The notes: a model not told the origin generated them from the letters alone. Shown: positions 8,419 through 19,025, counted from the stretch's first letter. The stretch is DNA of 64,000 nucleotides from Fidelibacterota bacterium (GCA_016844955.1 JAERTH010000050.1:1-64000), one strand, 5' to 3'. Numbers and translations: made by a program.

Positions 8419-10311
8419 CTAGCGATATACCAGGGTTAAATAGACTTTGGGGATTACATATTCTCTGTCCTGGTCACGAACAGAAATAAAGCGGGCATCC
8501 CCATTTACATATATCCGATTACCAAGCCGGTATTTAACCCCCAGTAATGGCCCCTGACCTTCCCAGTGGACGTCTTGTCTGCTTTCCATGACATAGCTTG
8601 TCACCCGATCATGCGTCAAATAGCCGACCCAGCCCTTCCAGCCTGCATAATCATAAAACAGTCTAACAATAAATTCGACCTGTTCCCGATTACTGCTCAC
8701 CTGTTGAATAAACGAGCTCCAATCCAGCTGACCCTCATCCTCCCAACTCAGCGTCAGTTTGGAAGCAAGGGACCAGCGCCGATTTAAATGATAGGAGAGT
8801 TCTTTTCGTAGATCCAGGGAGCGATGAACAAAACTCCTGGTGGGTTGTTCCATTTCCAGAAACAAATCATCGAAATCATAGTCAAAATAATTACTGCGGA
8901 TTCGGGCGCGCCCAGCTCCGTTCCATTTGCCGCGGTTCCAATCAAGTCCTGACCAAAGCACCATGTTGCGATTCCAATGGTTCTCAGAGCTACGTGTATT
9001 AAAGAGATATATTAAATGAAACATACCCAGTTTGGCACCGATTTCGAAATGATAAAAGGGAGTGGGCTGCCAGGCGAAGCGCACTTCTGTGTTGAGGCGC
9101 AATTCGTCACGATCATCATCATTGGTTGTATCCGGTGTATCATATTCTAACCTGGACAGCATGGTTTTCCAGCTCAGGGAATCAAACAGGCCTGAGTTGA
9201 GCCATTGAAGCTCCTCCCGCACCTGATAGAGAATTTGGGTATAATCCACATAATATTTATTCTGTGAATTTTCCACTTTAAAGGCGGTTAGGGTTGAGAA
9301 ATGAGGACGGGTTAATTCAAGACCTGTTTCATTGAGGAGTGACAAGCGCTTGCGATCCTCCCCAGAGAGTTTGATGGTGGCTGTTTGATCCACTTTTTCC
9401 TGGGAAATTTCAGTGAGTTGATTTCCCCAGTTCAACTGGTAGAAAAACTGCAGGTCCTTGCGCAAAGCGTATACGAATCTATTCTGCCAATCCAGTTTGT
9501 CATTGGTTCTGGATTGTGAGCTTCCCAGGGAATCCGTATAAAAGGCCTGGGTTCGTTTCTCACTTGTCAGGAAGGACTGGAAGGTGGAAATATCACCAAA
9601 ACGAATCTGATAATCCGCCCTGGTAAACATGCTGTGATTCAGGTGTTCTGCCAGCTGATCGCGAGTACCAGAGAAAACAATAGCAGATCGTTGTAACTGG
9701 GATTTCCACTCCTCTCGGAATTCTAATTCTGTAGCCCAGCCTTCGTCCAGAATACCATATCGCTCTACTGATCTCCCCCCCAAAAATAATTCCAGATTAT
9801 CAGAACGCTTCACTCCTGCCAACAGTGCCCAATTTCTGATGTTAGTAGCCAGCCCTGTTCTGTGATCCCGGTGCTGGCTACTCTCCAACCGAATACTTCT
9901 ATTTCGATTTTTGCCCCAGGTGTAATCACTTCGGAGACGGTGTTCCAGTGAATATTGCTCACCTTCCGTGGTATTTCTATCATAGGAGAACACTTTGTAG
10001 TTAAGTGCATCATTAATTAGTAGGTCACTTTTCGGGAAACCAAATTTGTAATTGAGCTGTAAATCATTATTGGTGGAAAGATTGTCCTGTCGAAAAATGT
10101 ATGCCAAAGAGTCCTGGTCAAGTCCCCAGTTCTGTATTGGGAAAAATAGAATCAGGACGAGGGCAATATGCCAAGCTCCTGCAAATTTTGCCGGTCGACA
10201 TACATTGAAAAGTGAAGTGAAAAATGTTGCTGAAGTGGTTCTCAACCCGAGCTTATCCTTCCGGCTGCTCTGGTCGGATGGGCTTTGGTTAACCTGCCCT
10301 TGAAAATGCAA
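8419..10311 (-). CDS. Predicted outer-membrane beta-barrel protein, unknown function
   Basis: A 630-residue ORF without a recognised domain. A hydrophobic segment (about residues 48-62, 'ALVLILFFPIQNWG') would serve as signal peptide. The rest is rich in Trp, Tyr and Arg with alternating strand patterns such as 'LRLNTEVRFAWQPTPFYHFE' and 'KVYLTLVYR' at the end, as in large outer-membrane barrels. The start is doubtful: the longest frame opens with TTG (10309-10311), there is no ATG before the hydrophobic segment, and a 45-residue extension before a signal peptide is unusual. A shorter start, for example the TTG at about residue 21 after a GGATAA, is possible. Confidence 0.6.
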   Translation of the reverse strand: MHFQGQVNQSPSDQSSRKDKLGLRTTSATFFTSLFNVCRPAKFAGAWHIALVLILFFPIQNWGLDQDSLAYIFRQDNLSTNNDLQLNYKFGFPKSDLLINDALNYKVFSYDRNTTEGEQYSLEHRLRSDYTWGKNRNRSIRLESSQHRDHRTGLATNIRNWALLAGVKRSDNLELFLGGRSVERYGILDEGWATELEFREEWKSQLQRSAIVFSGTRDQLAEHLNHSMFTRADYQIRFGDISTFQSFLTSEKRTQAFYTDSLGSSQSRTNDKLDWQNRFVYALRKDLQFFYQLNWGNQLTEISQEKVDQTATIKLSGEDRKRLSLLNETGLELTRPHFSTLTAFKVENSQNKYYVDYTQILYQVREELQWLNSGLFDSLSWKTMLSRLEYDTPDTTNDDDRDELRLNTEVRFAWQPTPFYHFEIGAKLGMFHLIYLFNTRSSENHWNRNMVLWSGLDWNRGKWNGAGRARIRSNYFDYDFDDLFLEMEQPTRSFVHRSLDLRKELSYHLNRRWSLASKLTLSWEDEGQLDWSSFIQQVSSNREQVEFIVRLFYDYAGWKGWVGYLTHDRVTSYVMESRQDVHWEGQGPLLGVKYRLGNRIYVNGDARFISVRDQDREYVIPKVYLTLVYR

Positions 10312-10364
10312 GTTATTCTTCCAGAAGAATAATATTTGCCTGTGTGATAGCTGACAAAACCACG

Positions 10365-10730
10365 CTAGCGCCTTTCATTGGCCTTTTTGGGTTCCGTCAC
10401 CACATGAAAAACTTTTTCACCTGGTTTTGCCATGCGGAAACGTTCCCGGGCAATTCGCTCCAGATAATCAGGATCATTAAGCAGACGGTCACGTTCACTT
10501 TCCAGCTCTGCTTTTTCCATCTCCAGTCTGGAGATATGAGCTTTCATATCCTTGATTTCCTGTCGCAATTGAAGCAGACTATAAATGCCTTCATCTCTGA
10601 ACACAAATAGTTGCAACAGCACCAGGATGATAATGAAGCCTGAAATCCAGCCCACCTTGTTTTCAAAGATGCCACCAGATCGTCTGGGTTTACGCGTTTT
10701 AGGTGAACGTGGCGTTCGTTTTTTTGCCAT
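10365..10730 (-). CDS. Septum formation initiator protein (DivIC/FtsB-like)
   Basis: A bitopic division protein of the FtsB/DivIC family. A basic cytoplasmic tail (KKRTPRSPKTRKPRR) is followed by one membrane helix at about residues 27-43 ('GWISGFIIILVLLQLFVF'). A leucine-zipper coiled coil at about 50-90 and the family's 'DPDYLERIARERFRMAKPGE' signature come next. The ATG at 10728-10730 is preferred because GAGGATAGGT lies directly before it; the longer reading starts at a GTG inside that ribosome site. It sits downstream of eno, an arrangement also known in other bacteria, with a long hairpin between them. Confidence 0.88.
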   Translation of the reverse strand: MAKKRTPRSPKTRKPRRSGGIFENKVGWISGFIIILVLLQLFVFRDEGIYSLLQLRQEIKDMKAHISRLEMEKAELESERDRLLNDPDYLERIARERFRMAKPGEKVFHVVTEPKKANERR

Positions 10731-10771
10731 ACCTATCCTCTGCACCCCAGGGGAGAAAGTGCACAGCCCGT

Positions 10772-10813
10772 AAATGTCTTTACGAAGAAAAGTTTTCCTC
10801 GTAAAGACATTTT
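10772..10813 (-). terminator. Long inverted repeat between eno and the DivIC-like gene
   Basis: The 14-base arm AAATGTCTTTACGA is matched perfectly by TCGTAAAGACATTT, with a further GAAAA/TTTTC pairing inside the loop. It lies 33 bases past the eno stop. The tail has no long T run, so it could be an attenuating or mRNA-stabilising hairpin instead of a strict intrinsic terminator. Confidence 0.5.
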
Positions 10814-10845
10814 ATGAATGGCATTCATGGGCTTAAAAGAAATCC

Positions 10846-12150
<1,305 letters not shown>

Positions 12151-12308
12151 TCATTTTATTAAGGAATACTATTGTGATCACATCAGTTTTCATTGGCAAC
12201 AATGTAATCCAAAAGGTAAGGGTCTGAAAGGGCGAGAGTAGAAAGTTAAAAGTCAACACTTGAACTAATTTTCATAGCCTTACCCCCTACCTTATCCTAT
12301 TATTAAGC

Positions 12309-13301
12309 ATGCTGGACACACGAATTCAACACCTGATCCTTAGTATGCTTGGCATCATCTTGCTGGGAACTGCAGGCTATGTTGTGATCGAAGATGTTGG
12401 ATGGTTTGACGCTTTTTACATGACCTCAATAACGCTGGCAACTGTGGGATTTGAAGAAGTCTGGAACATGTCAGATCTCGGTCACCTCTGGACCATCATT
12501 ATCATGTTCTCAGGAATTGGACTCTTTTTTATAATTGCAGGTCATATTGCAGCTCAAGCTGTTGATCTTAAACGCTACAGGAGGTTTCGCATGGCGAAGC
12601 GAGTCAAAAGATTGGAAGAACACTACATCCTGTGTGGATATGGCCGGATGGGTCAAGCTATTGCCAAGGAGCTTCTGGCGGCGAACAAAAGTTTTGTGGT
12701 CATCGAAAAGGATACTTCCAAAGTTGAGGATTTACTCCATCAGGATGTTTTATTAATTGAAGGAGATGCCACTCAGGATGAGATCCTTATTGAGGCGGGC
12801 ATCCAAAATGCCACCACCCTCATTGGGGTATTGAAAGATGACCAGGACAATTTATTCTTAACCCTCTCTGCCCGAAGTTTAAAAAGTGATTTGTTGATCC
12901 TCACCAGAGCCACGGTGCCCTCATCAATTCCAAAAATGCAGCGAGCCGGCGCTGATAAGGTGATCAATCCATATGAAGCTGCTGGTACCAAACTGGCCCG
13001 GCAAGCCATGGCCCCTGGAGTGGTAGATTTTATCGAACTTATCATGAACCGGGGCAATCTGGATCTGGCTCTGGAAACGGTGGTGATAGAGGCTGGTTCC
13101 GGCGCTGAAGGACAATCCATGGTAGATCTGGAAATTCGTAAAAATTACAACATCATTATTACTGCAGTTGAAGAGCGGACAGGTGAAGCAAGTTTTAATC
13201 CTGATCCCAATTATAAATTCAAAGCTTCAGATAAGCTTATTGCTCTGGGAACTGTTGACAATCTGGTGGTCTTTGAAAAATTATGTAAGGCCTTTATTTA
13301 A
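12309..13301 (+). CDS. Two-helix potassium channel with TrkA-N (RCK) and TrkA-C domains
   Basis: Inner-membrane K+ channel subunit. TM1 is at about residues 7-27, the pore loop and filter at about 37-52 ('SITLATVGFEEV'), and TM2 at about 60-83. A cytosolic RCK domain follows, with the Rossmann motif 'YILCGYGRMGQAIAKEL' and a ligand-binding acidic residue in 'FVVIEKD'. A TrkA-C domain ends the protein (about 245-330). The filter reads TVGF followed by EE, where classical channels have TVGYGD; TVGF variants are known in this bacterial subfamily. No strong ribosome site is visible. The stop overlaps the next ATG by one base (TAATG), so it is the first gene of a plus-strand run to 17626. Confidence 0.9.
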   Translation: MLDTRIQHLILSMLGIILLGTAGYVVIEDVGWFDAFYMTSITLATVGFEEVWNMSDLGHLWTIIIMFSGIGLFFIIAGHIAAQAVDLKRYRRFRMAKRVKRLEEHYILCGYGRMGQAIAKELLAANKSFVVIEKDTSKVEDLLHQDVLLIEGDATQDEILIEAGIQNATTLIGVLKDDQDNLFLTLSARSLKSDLLILTRATVPSSIPKMQRAGADKVINPYEAAGTKLARQAMAPGVVDFIELIMNRGNLDLALETVVIEAGSGAEGQSMVDLEIRKNYNIIITAVEERTGEASFNPDPNYKFKASDKLIALGTVDNLVVFEKLCKAFI

Positions 13302-14941
13302 TGACTCGATTCCTGATACTCTCACTTCTGGTATTGCTTTTCTCAGCCTGTAGTAAAGAAGAAAAATTCCCGCAAAACCCTAACCGCATCATTGTTGCTA
13401 CTGTGGATGATGTGGAAATTACTGAAACCACCTTCCAACGGAGTTATCTACCCGTTCTGCTATATGGAGACAAGTTCGACAGCGAAGAAAATAGGGCTGA
13501 GATGATGAACTACCTCATTGGTCAGAGATTGATCGCTGATAAAGCCCGGGACATAAAGTTAGATACCAATGCTCAGGTAATTCGAATGCGTAATCGTGCG
13601 GAGAGTCGTGCCTTGACCAAACAATTATACAAAAAATGGATTAAGGCCGATTTATCAGAACCCACAGAAACAGAATTAAGGGAAGGTTTTATCCGGGGTC
13701 AAAAAGGTATTTTTGTGCGTCATCTCTTCTCAGAATCTGAAGCAGAGATGCAGGATTATTATAATCGTCTCAATTCAGGAGAAGAATCATTTTATACACT
13801 GGCGCAAACCGTGTTTGAAGATTCGTCACTCTCCCGGAATGGTGGGGCTCTGGGCTGGATAACCTTTGGTGATCTGGATGAGACCCTGGAAGACACCGTT
13901 TATAGTCTTAGGGTAGGCCAGATATCTCACCCTGTGAAAAGTCAATATGGCTGGCATGTAATGACCATCGACGATTCTCAGCAGGATGTGTTTTTAACGG
14001 AAACCGACTATCAAATGAATCGGAATTTGGTTCGCAATAAAATTATAGAACGCAGGGAGCATCTGCTGAGCAAAACTGTACTCAATGATTTTATGGCCCA
14101 ATTCTCCATCGATTTTAATCGAGATATCACAAAACAGGTTTGGCCCCTTGTCATTGAACACTTGAACCCTGAAGATACTAAAGCGGGCAATGGAGTTGAG
14201 TTTTCAACACTCCTGAACAGCCTGGATGCCTTTCGGGATGAAACACTGCTTACTGTTGATGGTGAAGTGTGGACGGTGGAAACAATTCTGATGCGACTAC
14301 CAGAGCTGGATAGATCACTCCTGTACGGAAATCTATATGTTGCTGCCTCCAATGTTATTCGCGACGAAATGCTGACACGGGAGGCCAAACGCCTGGGCCT
14401 GACGAACCATCCCGATGTCATTGAAGAAGTTCAGGATAGTCAGACCCAAGTATTAGCTGACATCTTTGTGGGCATGATGGCTGACACACTGGTATTTACC
14501 CTTGAAGCCCAAAGCAATTACTACGAAACTCATAAATTGGATAGATACCATGCACCTGATTCACTCAGGATTGAGATCTATAGCTTCCACGATAGTCTGA
14601 CCGCCGTCAAAGCACTCTACCAACAGCGCAACAAGGAAGTTCCAACAATCCCGGTGGACCAAACCAAATGGCTCTCAGCTGCTGAAATGCATCTACCTGT
14701 TTACAGGCTTACTCGCAGCATTGCTGAAGGCACCATGGCCGGCCCGGTACGCCATGAGCAGAAGTGGGTATTGACTAAACTGCTTGAACGGAACCGCACT
14801 CCTCTGGCATATGAGACTGTTGAGACTCAGCTTCTCAAAGACATGGAGCACGAACGTTTTGCTGCTACACGAAACATCATACTGGATGAGCTTCGTCCCC
14901 AACACGATATATCGATTAATTTTGACCTGTTAAATAGATGA
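13301..14941 (+). CDS. Lipoprotein peptidyl-prolyl isomerase (parvulin/SurA-PrsA type)
   Basis: Exported folding factor. The lipobox 'LLFSAC' puts the lipid-bearing cysteine at residue 17. A SurA_N-like helical chaperone region (about 30-130) surrounds 'IVATVDDVEITETTFQRSY'. One parvulin domain at about 140-230 contains 'VRHLFSESEAEM', 'SSLSRNGGALGWITFGDL' and 'SQYGWHVMTIDD'. A further chaperone-like C-terminal half of about 300 residues has no second clear parvulin domain. It is probably periplasm-facing and helps outer-membrane proteins fold, which fits the many barrel proteins nearby. Translational coupling to the channel gene (TAATG) is visible. Confidence 0.87.
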   Translation: MTRFLILSLLVLLFSACSKEEKFPQNPNRIIVATVDDVEITETTFQRSYLPVLLYGDKFDSEENRAEMMNYLIGQRLIADKARDIKLDTNAQVIRMRNRAESRALTKQLYKKWIKADLSEPTETELREGFIRGQKGIFVRHLFSESEAEMQDYYNRLNSGEESFYTLAQTVFEDSSLSRNGGALGWITFGDLDETLEDTVYSLRVGQISHPVKSQYGWHVMTIDDSQQDVFLTETDYQMNRNLVRNKIIERREHLLSKTVLNDFMAQFSIDFNRDITKQVWPLVIEHLNPEDTKAGNGVEFSTLLNSLDAFRDETLLTVDGEVWTVETILMRLPELDRSLLYGNLYVAASNVIRDEMLTREAKRLGLTNHPDVIEEVQDSQTQVLADIFVGMMADTLVFTLEAQSNYYETHKLDRYHAPDSLRIEIYSFHDSLTAVKALYQQRNKEVPTIPVDQTKWLSAAEMHLPVYRLTRSIAEGTMAGPVRHEQKWVLTKLLERNRTPLAYETVETQLLKDMEHERFAATRNIILDELRPQHDISINFDLLNR

Positions 14942-14956
14942 TTTAGGAAATAGAGT

Positions 14957-16057
14957 ATGGCTTTAACCTGTGGTATTGTTGGTCTCCCAAATGTTGGCAA
15001 ATCAACAGTTTTCAATGCTTTAACCGCTTCAGATATCCCAGCGGAAAATTACCCCTTTTGCACAATTGACCCCAATGTGGGCATCGTACCCATTCCGGAT
15101 GAAAAGCTAACAGCGCTCACCAAGATTTATGCACCTGAAAAAACAACCCCAGCAGCGATGGAGTTCGTAGACATTGCCGGTCTGGTACGGGGCGCCAGTA
15201 AAGGTGAAGGACTGGGAAATCAGTTTCTGGGACACATCCGGGAAGTTACTGCCATCGTCCATGTTGTACGCTGTTTTGAAGATGAAAATGTAACCCATGT
15301 TGATGGCAATATCGATCCGATTCGCGATGTGGAAACCATCGAAAGCGAATTGATCATCAAGGATCTTGATTCAGTTGAAAAACAGTTACATCGTGTAACC
15401 AAGCTTGCTCGCTCAGGAGATAAGGTTGCCAAACAGGATGAAGCCTTGTTGACGCGCATTCGGGAGCATCTGGATGAGATCAAACCCGTTCGCAGTATGG
15501 ATTTTGACGACGATGAGCTGGTGAGAGCCAAAGGTTACTTTCTGCTCACAATGAAACCGGTTCTCTATGTGGCCAATGTTGATGAAGATGAAATTCTGGC
15601 CGAAACCAGGGGTGCACTGACCCAGCGTTTATTTGATTATGCCGATTCCACCGGGGCCGGTTCCCTCCGTCTCTGTGGTAAATTGGAGCAGGAAATTGCC
15701 CTGCTGGATGAAGCAGAAAAATTGGAATTTTGCGAAGAGTACGGACTGCCAGAACCAGGGTTGAATAAACTCATCCATCGTGCCTACGACTTGCTACACC
15801 TTCAATCGTTTTACACTGCCGGGCCCAAGGAAGTAAGGGCCTGGACTATTAAAAAGGGTTCAACTGCCCCAAAGGCGGCGGCTGAAATCCACACAGATTT
15901 TGAAAAGGGTTTTATCAAAGCAGCCATTTTTAAATTTGATGACCTGATGATCCATGGTTCCGAAAAAGTACTGAAGGAAAAGGGCTTGATTTTACTTCAA
16001 GGCAAGGAGTACATCGTCCAGGAAGGCGACTGTATTTACTTCCACTTTAACGTTTAG
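14957..16057 (+). CDS. ychF: Redox-regulated ATPase YchF (Obg/OLA1 family)
   Basis: A ribosome-associated P-loop NTPase that prefers ATP. It is 366 residues, the family's standard size. The P-loop 'GLPNVGKST' is at residues 9-17, switch regions include 'YPFCTIDPNVGIVPIPD' and 'FVDIAGLVRGASKGEGLGN', and 'YVANVDE' replaces the NKxD of GTPases, as expected for YchF. The C-terminal TGS-like domain ends 'GKEYIVQEGDCIYFHFNV'. It lies 15 bases after the parvulin gene. Confidence 0.97.
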   Translation: MALTCGIVGLPNVGKSTVFNALTASDIPAENYPFCTIDPNVGIVPIPDEKLTALTKIYAPEKTTPAAMEFVDIAGLVRGASKGEGLGNQFLGHIREVTAIVHVVRCFEDENVTHVDGNIDPIRDVETIESELIIKDLDSVEKQLHRVTKLARSGDKVAKQDEALLTRIREHLDEIKPVRSMDFDDDELVRAKGYFLLTMKPVLYVANVDEDEILAETRGALTQRLFDYADSTGAGSLRLCGKLEQEIALLDEAEKLEFCEEYGLPEPGLNKLIHRAYDLLHLQSFYTAGPKEVRAWTIKKGSTAPKAAAEIHTDFEKGFIKAAIFKFDDLMIHGSEKVLKEKGLILLQGKEYIVQEGDCIYFHFNV

Positions 16058-16065
16058 CCCGTTTT

Positions 16066-16863
16066 ATGTCCAGACTGGACCAGATATATATCTATCCCAT
16101 CAAATCCTGTGCAGGAATTTCTCTGGATTCTGCAATAGTGGAAGATCGCGGTTTTCCCCTGGATCGGCGCTGGATGCTTATCGAAGAAAATGGAGACTTT
16201 ATTTCCCAAAGATCCACTCCCAAATTGGGACAGATTCGCATTGATTCTGAATCAGATAATCTCCATATCAACTACGCGGGAAAACGTGAACTGACTGTAG
16301 CATTTGATACCTCTCCAACAAAAAAATTGGTTGCCCAAATCTGGAAAGACAAAGTTGAAGGCAACTGGGTTAATGAACAGAGTGATGGCTGGTTCAGCGA
16401 ATTGCTGGGACGACCTGTGCACCTGATTCATATGAATAAGCATGTGAGCAGACCGCTGCTCAAGCCACAGTTGCCACAGGACCAAGATTTTGAAGTCAGT
16501 TTTGCAGATGGCTATCCCTATCTCCTTACGAACCAAAGTTCACTTGACGATTTAAATCACCGCCTGGATGACCCCGTTGGGATGGATCGGTTCAGATCAA
16601 ACCTTGTGGTTAGCGGTTTTGAAGCTTTTGCTGAGGATGGCTGGAAAAAGATCAAGATTGGCGAGGTCGAATTTCTGTGCGTTAAACCCTGTGCCCGATG
16701 CCAGGTCACTACACTTGACCAAAAGACTGGCAAGGCTTCCAAAGAGCCTCTAAAAACATTAGCCACCTATCGTAAGCAAGATGGGAAAGTCATGTTTGGA
16801 ATCAATATGGTGGCACTTAATACGGGTACGGTTCAGATCAATGATCCTGTAAGCATTTTATAG
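16066..16863 (+). CDS. MOSC domain protein (YcbX-like, without ferredoxin domain)
   Basis: Probable molybdenum-cofactor sulfur-carrier or reductase-type protein. The N-terminal MOSC_N beta-barrel ('IYIYPIKSCAGISLDSA') covers about residues 1-115, and the MOSC domain about 120-262. The expected cysteine motif is 'VKPCARCQVTT'. E. coli YcbX carries an extra C-terminal 2Fe-2S domain that is absent here, so an electron partner would have to be a separate protein. The ATG follows the ychF stop by eight bases and the next gene starts one base after its stop. Confidence 0.88.
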   Translation: MSRLDQIYIYPIKSCAGISLDSAIVEDRGFPLDRRWMLIEENGDFISQRSTPKLGQIRIDSESDNLHINYAGKRELTVAFDTSPTKKLVAQIWKDKVEGNWVNEQSDGWFSELLGRPVHLIHMNKHVSRPLLKPQLPQDQDFEVSFADGYPYLLTNQSSLDDLNHRLDDPVGMDRFRSNLVVSGFEAFAEDGWKKIKIGEVEFLCVKPCARCQVTTLDQKTGKASKEPLKTLATYRKQDGKVMFGINMVALNTGTVQINDPVSIL

Positions 16864-16864
16864 C

Positions 16865-17626
16865 ATGAAGCTCCATTTCCGAAAATATGGTGAGGGTGAA
16901 CCGTTATTGATTCTTCACGGTTTATTCGGTTCCTCAGACAATTGGCATACATTGGCTCGACGCTGGGGTGAGCATTTTCAGGTCTACGCACTTGATCTCC
17001 GCAACCACGGTAGTTCTCCTCATGAATCAGCTATGAATTATGAAGAAATGGTTCAAGATATTGAAGCGTTTCTTCAGCGGGAGGGTCTGGAGGAAGTGAA
17101 CATCATTGGGCATTCTCTGGGTGGTAAAGTGGCCATGCTATTTAGCTCGCGGCATTTGGATTTAGTGAATAGCCTGGTGGTTCTGGATATTGGTATGGCC
17201 GAAGTACAGGGCAAGCACATCCGAATATTGGAAGCCTTGGAGGACCTCCACCCAGAGGAATACCGGACGCGTGACTCAATTGAGGAAATGCTCAATAGTA
17301 TTATTCAATCTAAACCGATACGCAAATTTCTGATGAAAAATATTCTGCGCAGGGTTGATGGAAGCTTTAGCTGGAAATTCAACCGAGATGCGCTGGTGGA
17401 AAACTATGCCGTGTTGACAGCAGCCCTGAATCTTGATGAAAGCTATATGGGTCCGACATTGTTTCTACGTGGAGAGAATTCAGACTACCTCAAAAATGAG
17501 TTATCGCCAGAGCTGTTGCAGCATTTTCCCATGGCTCAAATAAAAACAATTCTCAATGCGGGACACTGGCTACATGCTGAACAATCCGACACTGTTTATT
17601 CAGAGATTCTGGAATTTTTAAAGTGA
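16865..17626 (+). CDS. Alpha/beta hydrolase (YbfF-like esterase)
   Basis: Cytosolic serine hydrolase of 253 residues. It has the oxyanion-hole motif 'LHGLFGSSDNW', the nucleophile elbow 'IIGHSLGGKVAM' (Ser about residue 81), and the catalytic His in 'LNAGHWLHAEQ' close to the C-terminus. The sequence resembles YbfF-type acyl-thioesterase/esterases; the natural substrate is unknown. It is the last gene of the 12309-17626 run. Confidence 0.85.
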   Translation: MKLHFRKYGEGEPLLILHGLFGSSDNWHTLARRWGEHFQVYALDLRNHGSSPHESAMNYEEMVQDIEAFLQREGLEEVNIIGHSLGGKVAMLFSSRHLDLVNSLVVLDIGMAEVQGKHIRILEALEDLHPEEYRTRDSIEEMLNSIIQSKPIRKFLMKNILRRVDGSFSWKFNRDALVENYAVLTAALNLDESYMGPTLFLRGENSDYLKNELSPELLQHFPMAQIKTILNAGHWLHAEQSDTVYSEILEFLK

Positions 17627-17727
17627 GTAGTCGTCTGAAGCATGCTCATCGGTTATTATTAGCGTAATTTTTTTACAGATGAATTCAAAGCAACTGATCT
17701 AAATAAATTTAAAAGAGGATTAAAGAA

Positions 17728-18417
17728 ATGAGATCGTTCACATCAAGTGCAGTCCTGATTCTACTTGTAATGATTATTGTTAACTGTGGATCCTTTCCCC
17801 TTTCAGCCGAACCAGAGGTTGACCCGCTACGATATAGCAAGGCTATCAACAATTTCGTGAGGGCTGACAGCGTGGCCATGCCCGCACCTAACTCACTGTT
17901 GTTTGTAGGCAGCTCAAGCATCGTTGGCTGGAAAACTTTAGCCGCAGACCTTCCAGAGGTGAATGTCATCAACCGTGGATTTGGTGGCTCACACATGGCT
18001 GATTTGATTTATTATATGGATCAGATTGTGTTTCCCTACAATCCCAATGCCATTGTTGTATATGAAGGGGACAATGATATCGCCTCAGGATTATCACCCA
18101 AAGCTTTCTACAAAAACTATCTGACATTCATTCAGAGAACACTGGAGAATTGGCCCGAAATCCCCATTTTCTTTATCTCTATTAAGCCCAGTCTCGATCG
18201 TGTGGATCATATGGAGAACATGGCCAAGGCCAATGCTTTGGTTAAGGCATATACGCTTGAACATGAAAATCTGTTTTATATCGATGTTTTCAATCCAATG
18301 TTAAATGAGAACGGCACACCCAGGGAAGATATTTTTGGTCACGATGGACTGCACATGAATGCAACGGGGTATGAGTTGTGGACTGAGATTGTCCGGGCGG
18401 AGTTAGGCGTAGATTAG
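17728..18417 (+). CDS. Exported SGNH/GDSL-type hydrolase
   Basis: A 229-residue esterase-like protein. Residues 1-25 are a signal peptide; 'IIVNCGSF' looks somewhat like a lipobox but has Asn before Cys, so lipidation is uncertain. The nucleophile Ser lies in 'LLFVGSSSIVGW' (block I, in place of GDS), the Gly in 'NRGFGGSH' (block II), the Asn in 'YEGDNDIASG' (block III) and the Asp-His pair in 'GHDGLHMNATGYELW' (block V). This arrangement is typical of acetylhydrolase-like SGNH proteins acting on sugar esters. AGAGGATTAAAGAA precedes the ATG. The gene is transcribed alone, with a tandem repeat right after its stop. Confidence 0.88.
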   Translation: MRSFTSSAVLILLVMIIVNCGSFPLSAEPEVDPLRYSKAINNFVRADSVAMPAPNSLLFVGSSSIVGWKTLAADLPEVNVINRGFGGSHMADLIYYMDQIVFPYNPNAIVVYEGDNDIASGLSPKAFYKNYLTFIQRTLENWPEIPIFFISIKPSLDRVDHMENMAKANALVKAYTLEHENLFYIDVFNPMLNENGTPREDIFGHDGLHMNATGYELWTEIVRAELGVD

Positions 18418-18450
18418 GTTGAAACTTGAGTTAATGAGTATGATGAGTTA

Positions 18451-18660
18451 TTGAGTTTAATGGGTTCTTTGGGGATGAAGGTGGTAGAAGGGTTCGTCTT
18501 GCTGAGCCTGTCGAAGCATATGGTATTCAGTTAATGAGTTTTTGAGTTTAATGGGTTCTTTTGGGGTGGATGTGGGAGAAGGGTTCGTCTTGCTGAGCCC
18601 GTCGAAGCATGGGGTATTCAGATAATGAGTTTTTGAGTTTAAATGGTTCTTTGGGGATGG
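18451..18660 (+). repeat. 91-bp tandem repeat, about 2.3 copies
   Basis: Copies begin at 18451, 18542 and 18633 (TTGAGTTTAATGG...), so the period is exactly 91 bp; the third copy breaks off after about 28 bp. Each full copy carries GGGTTCGTCTTGCTGAGCC followed by (T/C)GTCGAAGCAT. Its reverse complement includes the CTTCGACAGGCTCAG core that occurs as a dispersed intergenic repeat in many environmental bacteria. The period is not a multiple of three, so the small minus-strand ORF across it is not a gene. Confidence 0.85.
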
Positions 18661-18707
18661 CATGATGAGGTTTCTTAGGTTTACCCGAAAAAGTATTGGG
18701 AGAATAC

Positions 18708-18905
18708 ATGATTGAGTATGAATACAAAATTATAGATGCAAAGGATATCCCCTCAACCGGAATGTTTAAGAGTCCTAAACGTGAAGATATCGAAAATCAT
18801 TTAACATCCCTTGGATCTGAAGGTTGGGAAATCATCAATGTTTCTTTCAGAGAATTAGCAGGGGAGTTTGGGTTTACGGGGATAGCAAAACGAGAAGTTC
18901 GTTAA
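18708..18905 (+). CDS. DUF4177 family small protein
   Basis: A 65-residue protein (MIEYEYKIIDAKDI...) with the DUF4177 pattern: 'YEYK(I/V)' at the start, 'LTSLGSEGWEIINVSF' in the middle, and a final basic strand 'GIAKREVR'. The function is unknown. The ATG at 18708 is chosen because GGGAGAATAC lies directly upstream; the longer reading would start at a TTG four codons earlier, overlapping that ribosome site. It has no operon partner. Confidence 0.75.
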   Translation: MIEYEYKIIDAKDIPSTGMFKSPKREDIENHLTSLGSEGWEIINVSFRELAGEFGFTGIAKREVR

Positions 18906-19025
18906 TACTGTTGTTCTGAAACAATAATTGTAGTCGAAGCTACAGGATTGATCTAATCAGCCGCCGGTTTTACTAAGCCACTAAACCCTCATAAGCTGTG
19001 CTTTTGAGGCGAACATCTAAAACCA

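Noticed and set aside
12173..12182. TGTGATCACA palindrome upstream of eno as a CRP/FNR site
   Set aside because: CRP-type sites need a spacer between the half sites, which is missing; left as an unassigned palindrome.
18457..18663. 68-residue minus-strand ORF across the 91-bp repeat
   Set aside because: The repeat length is not a multiple of three, so copies are read in different frames; the ORF is a by-product of the repeat.
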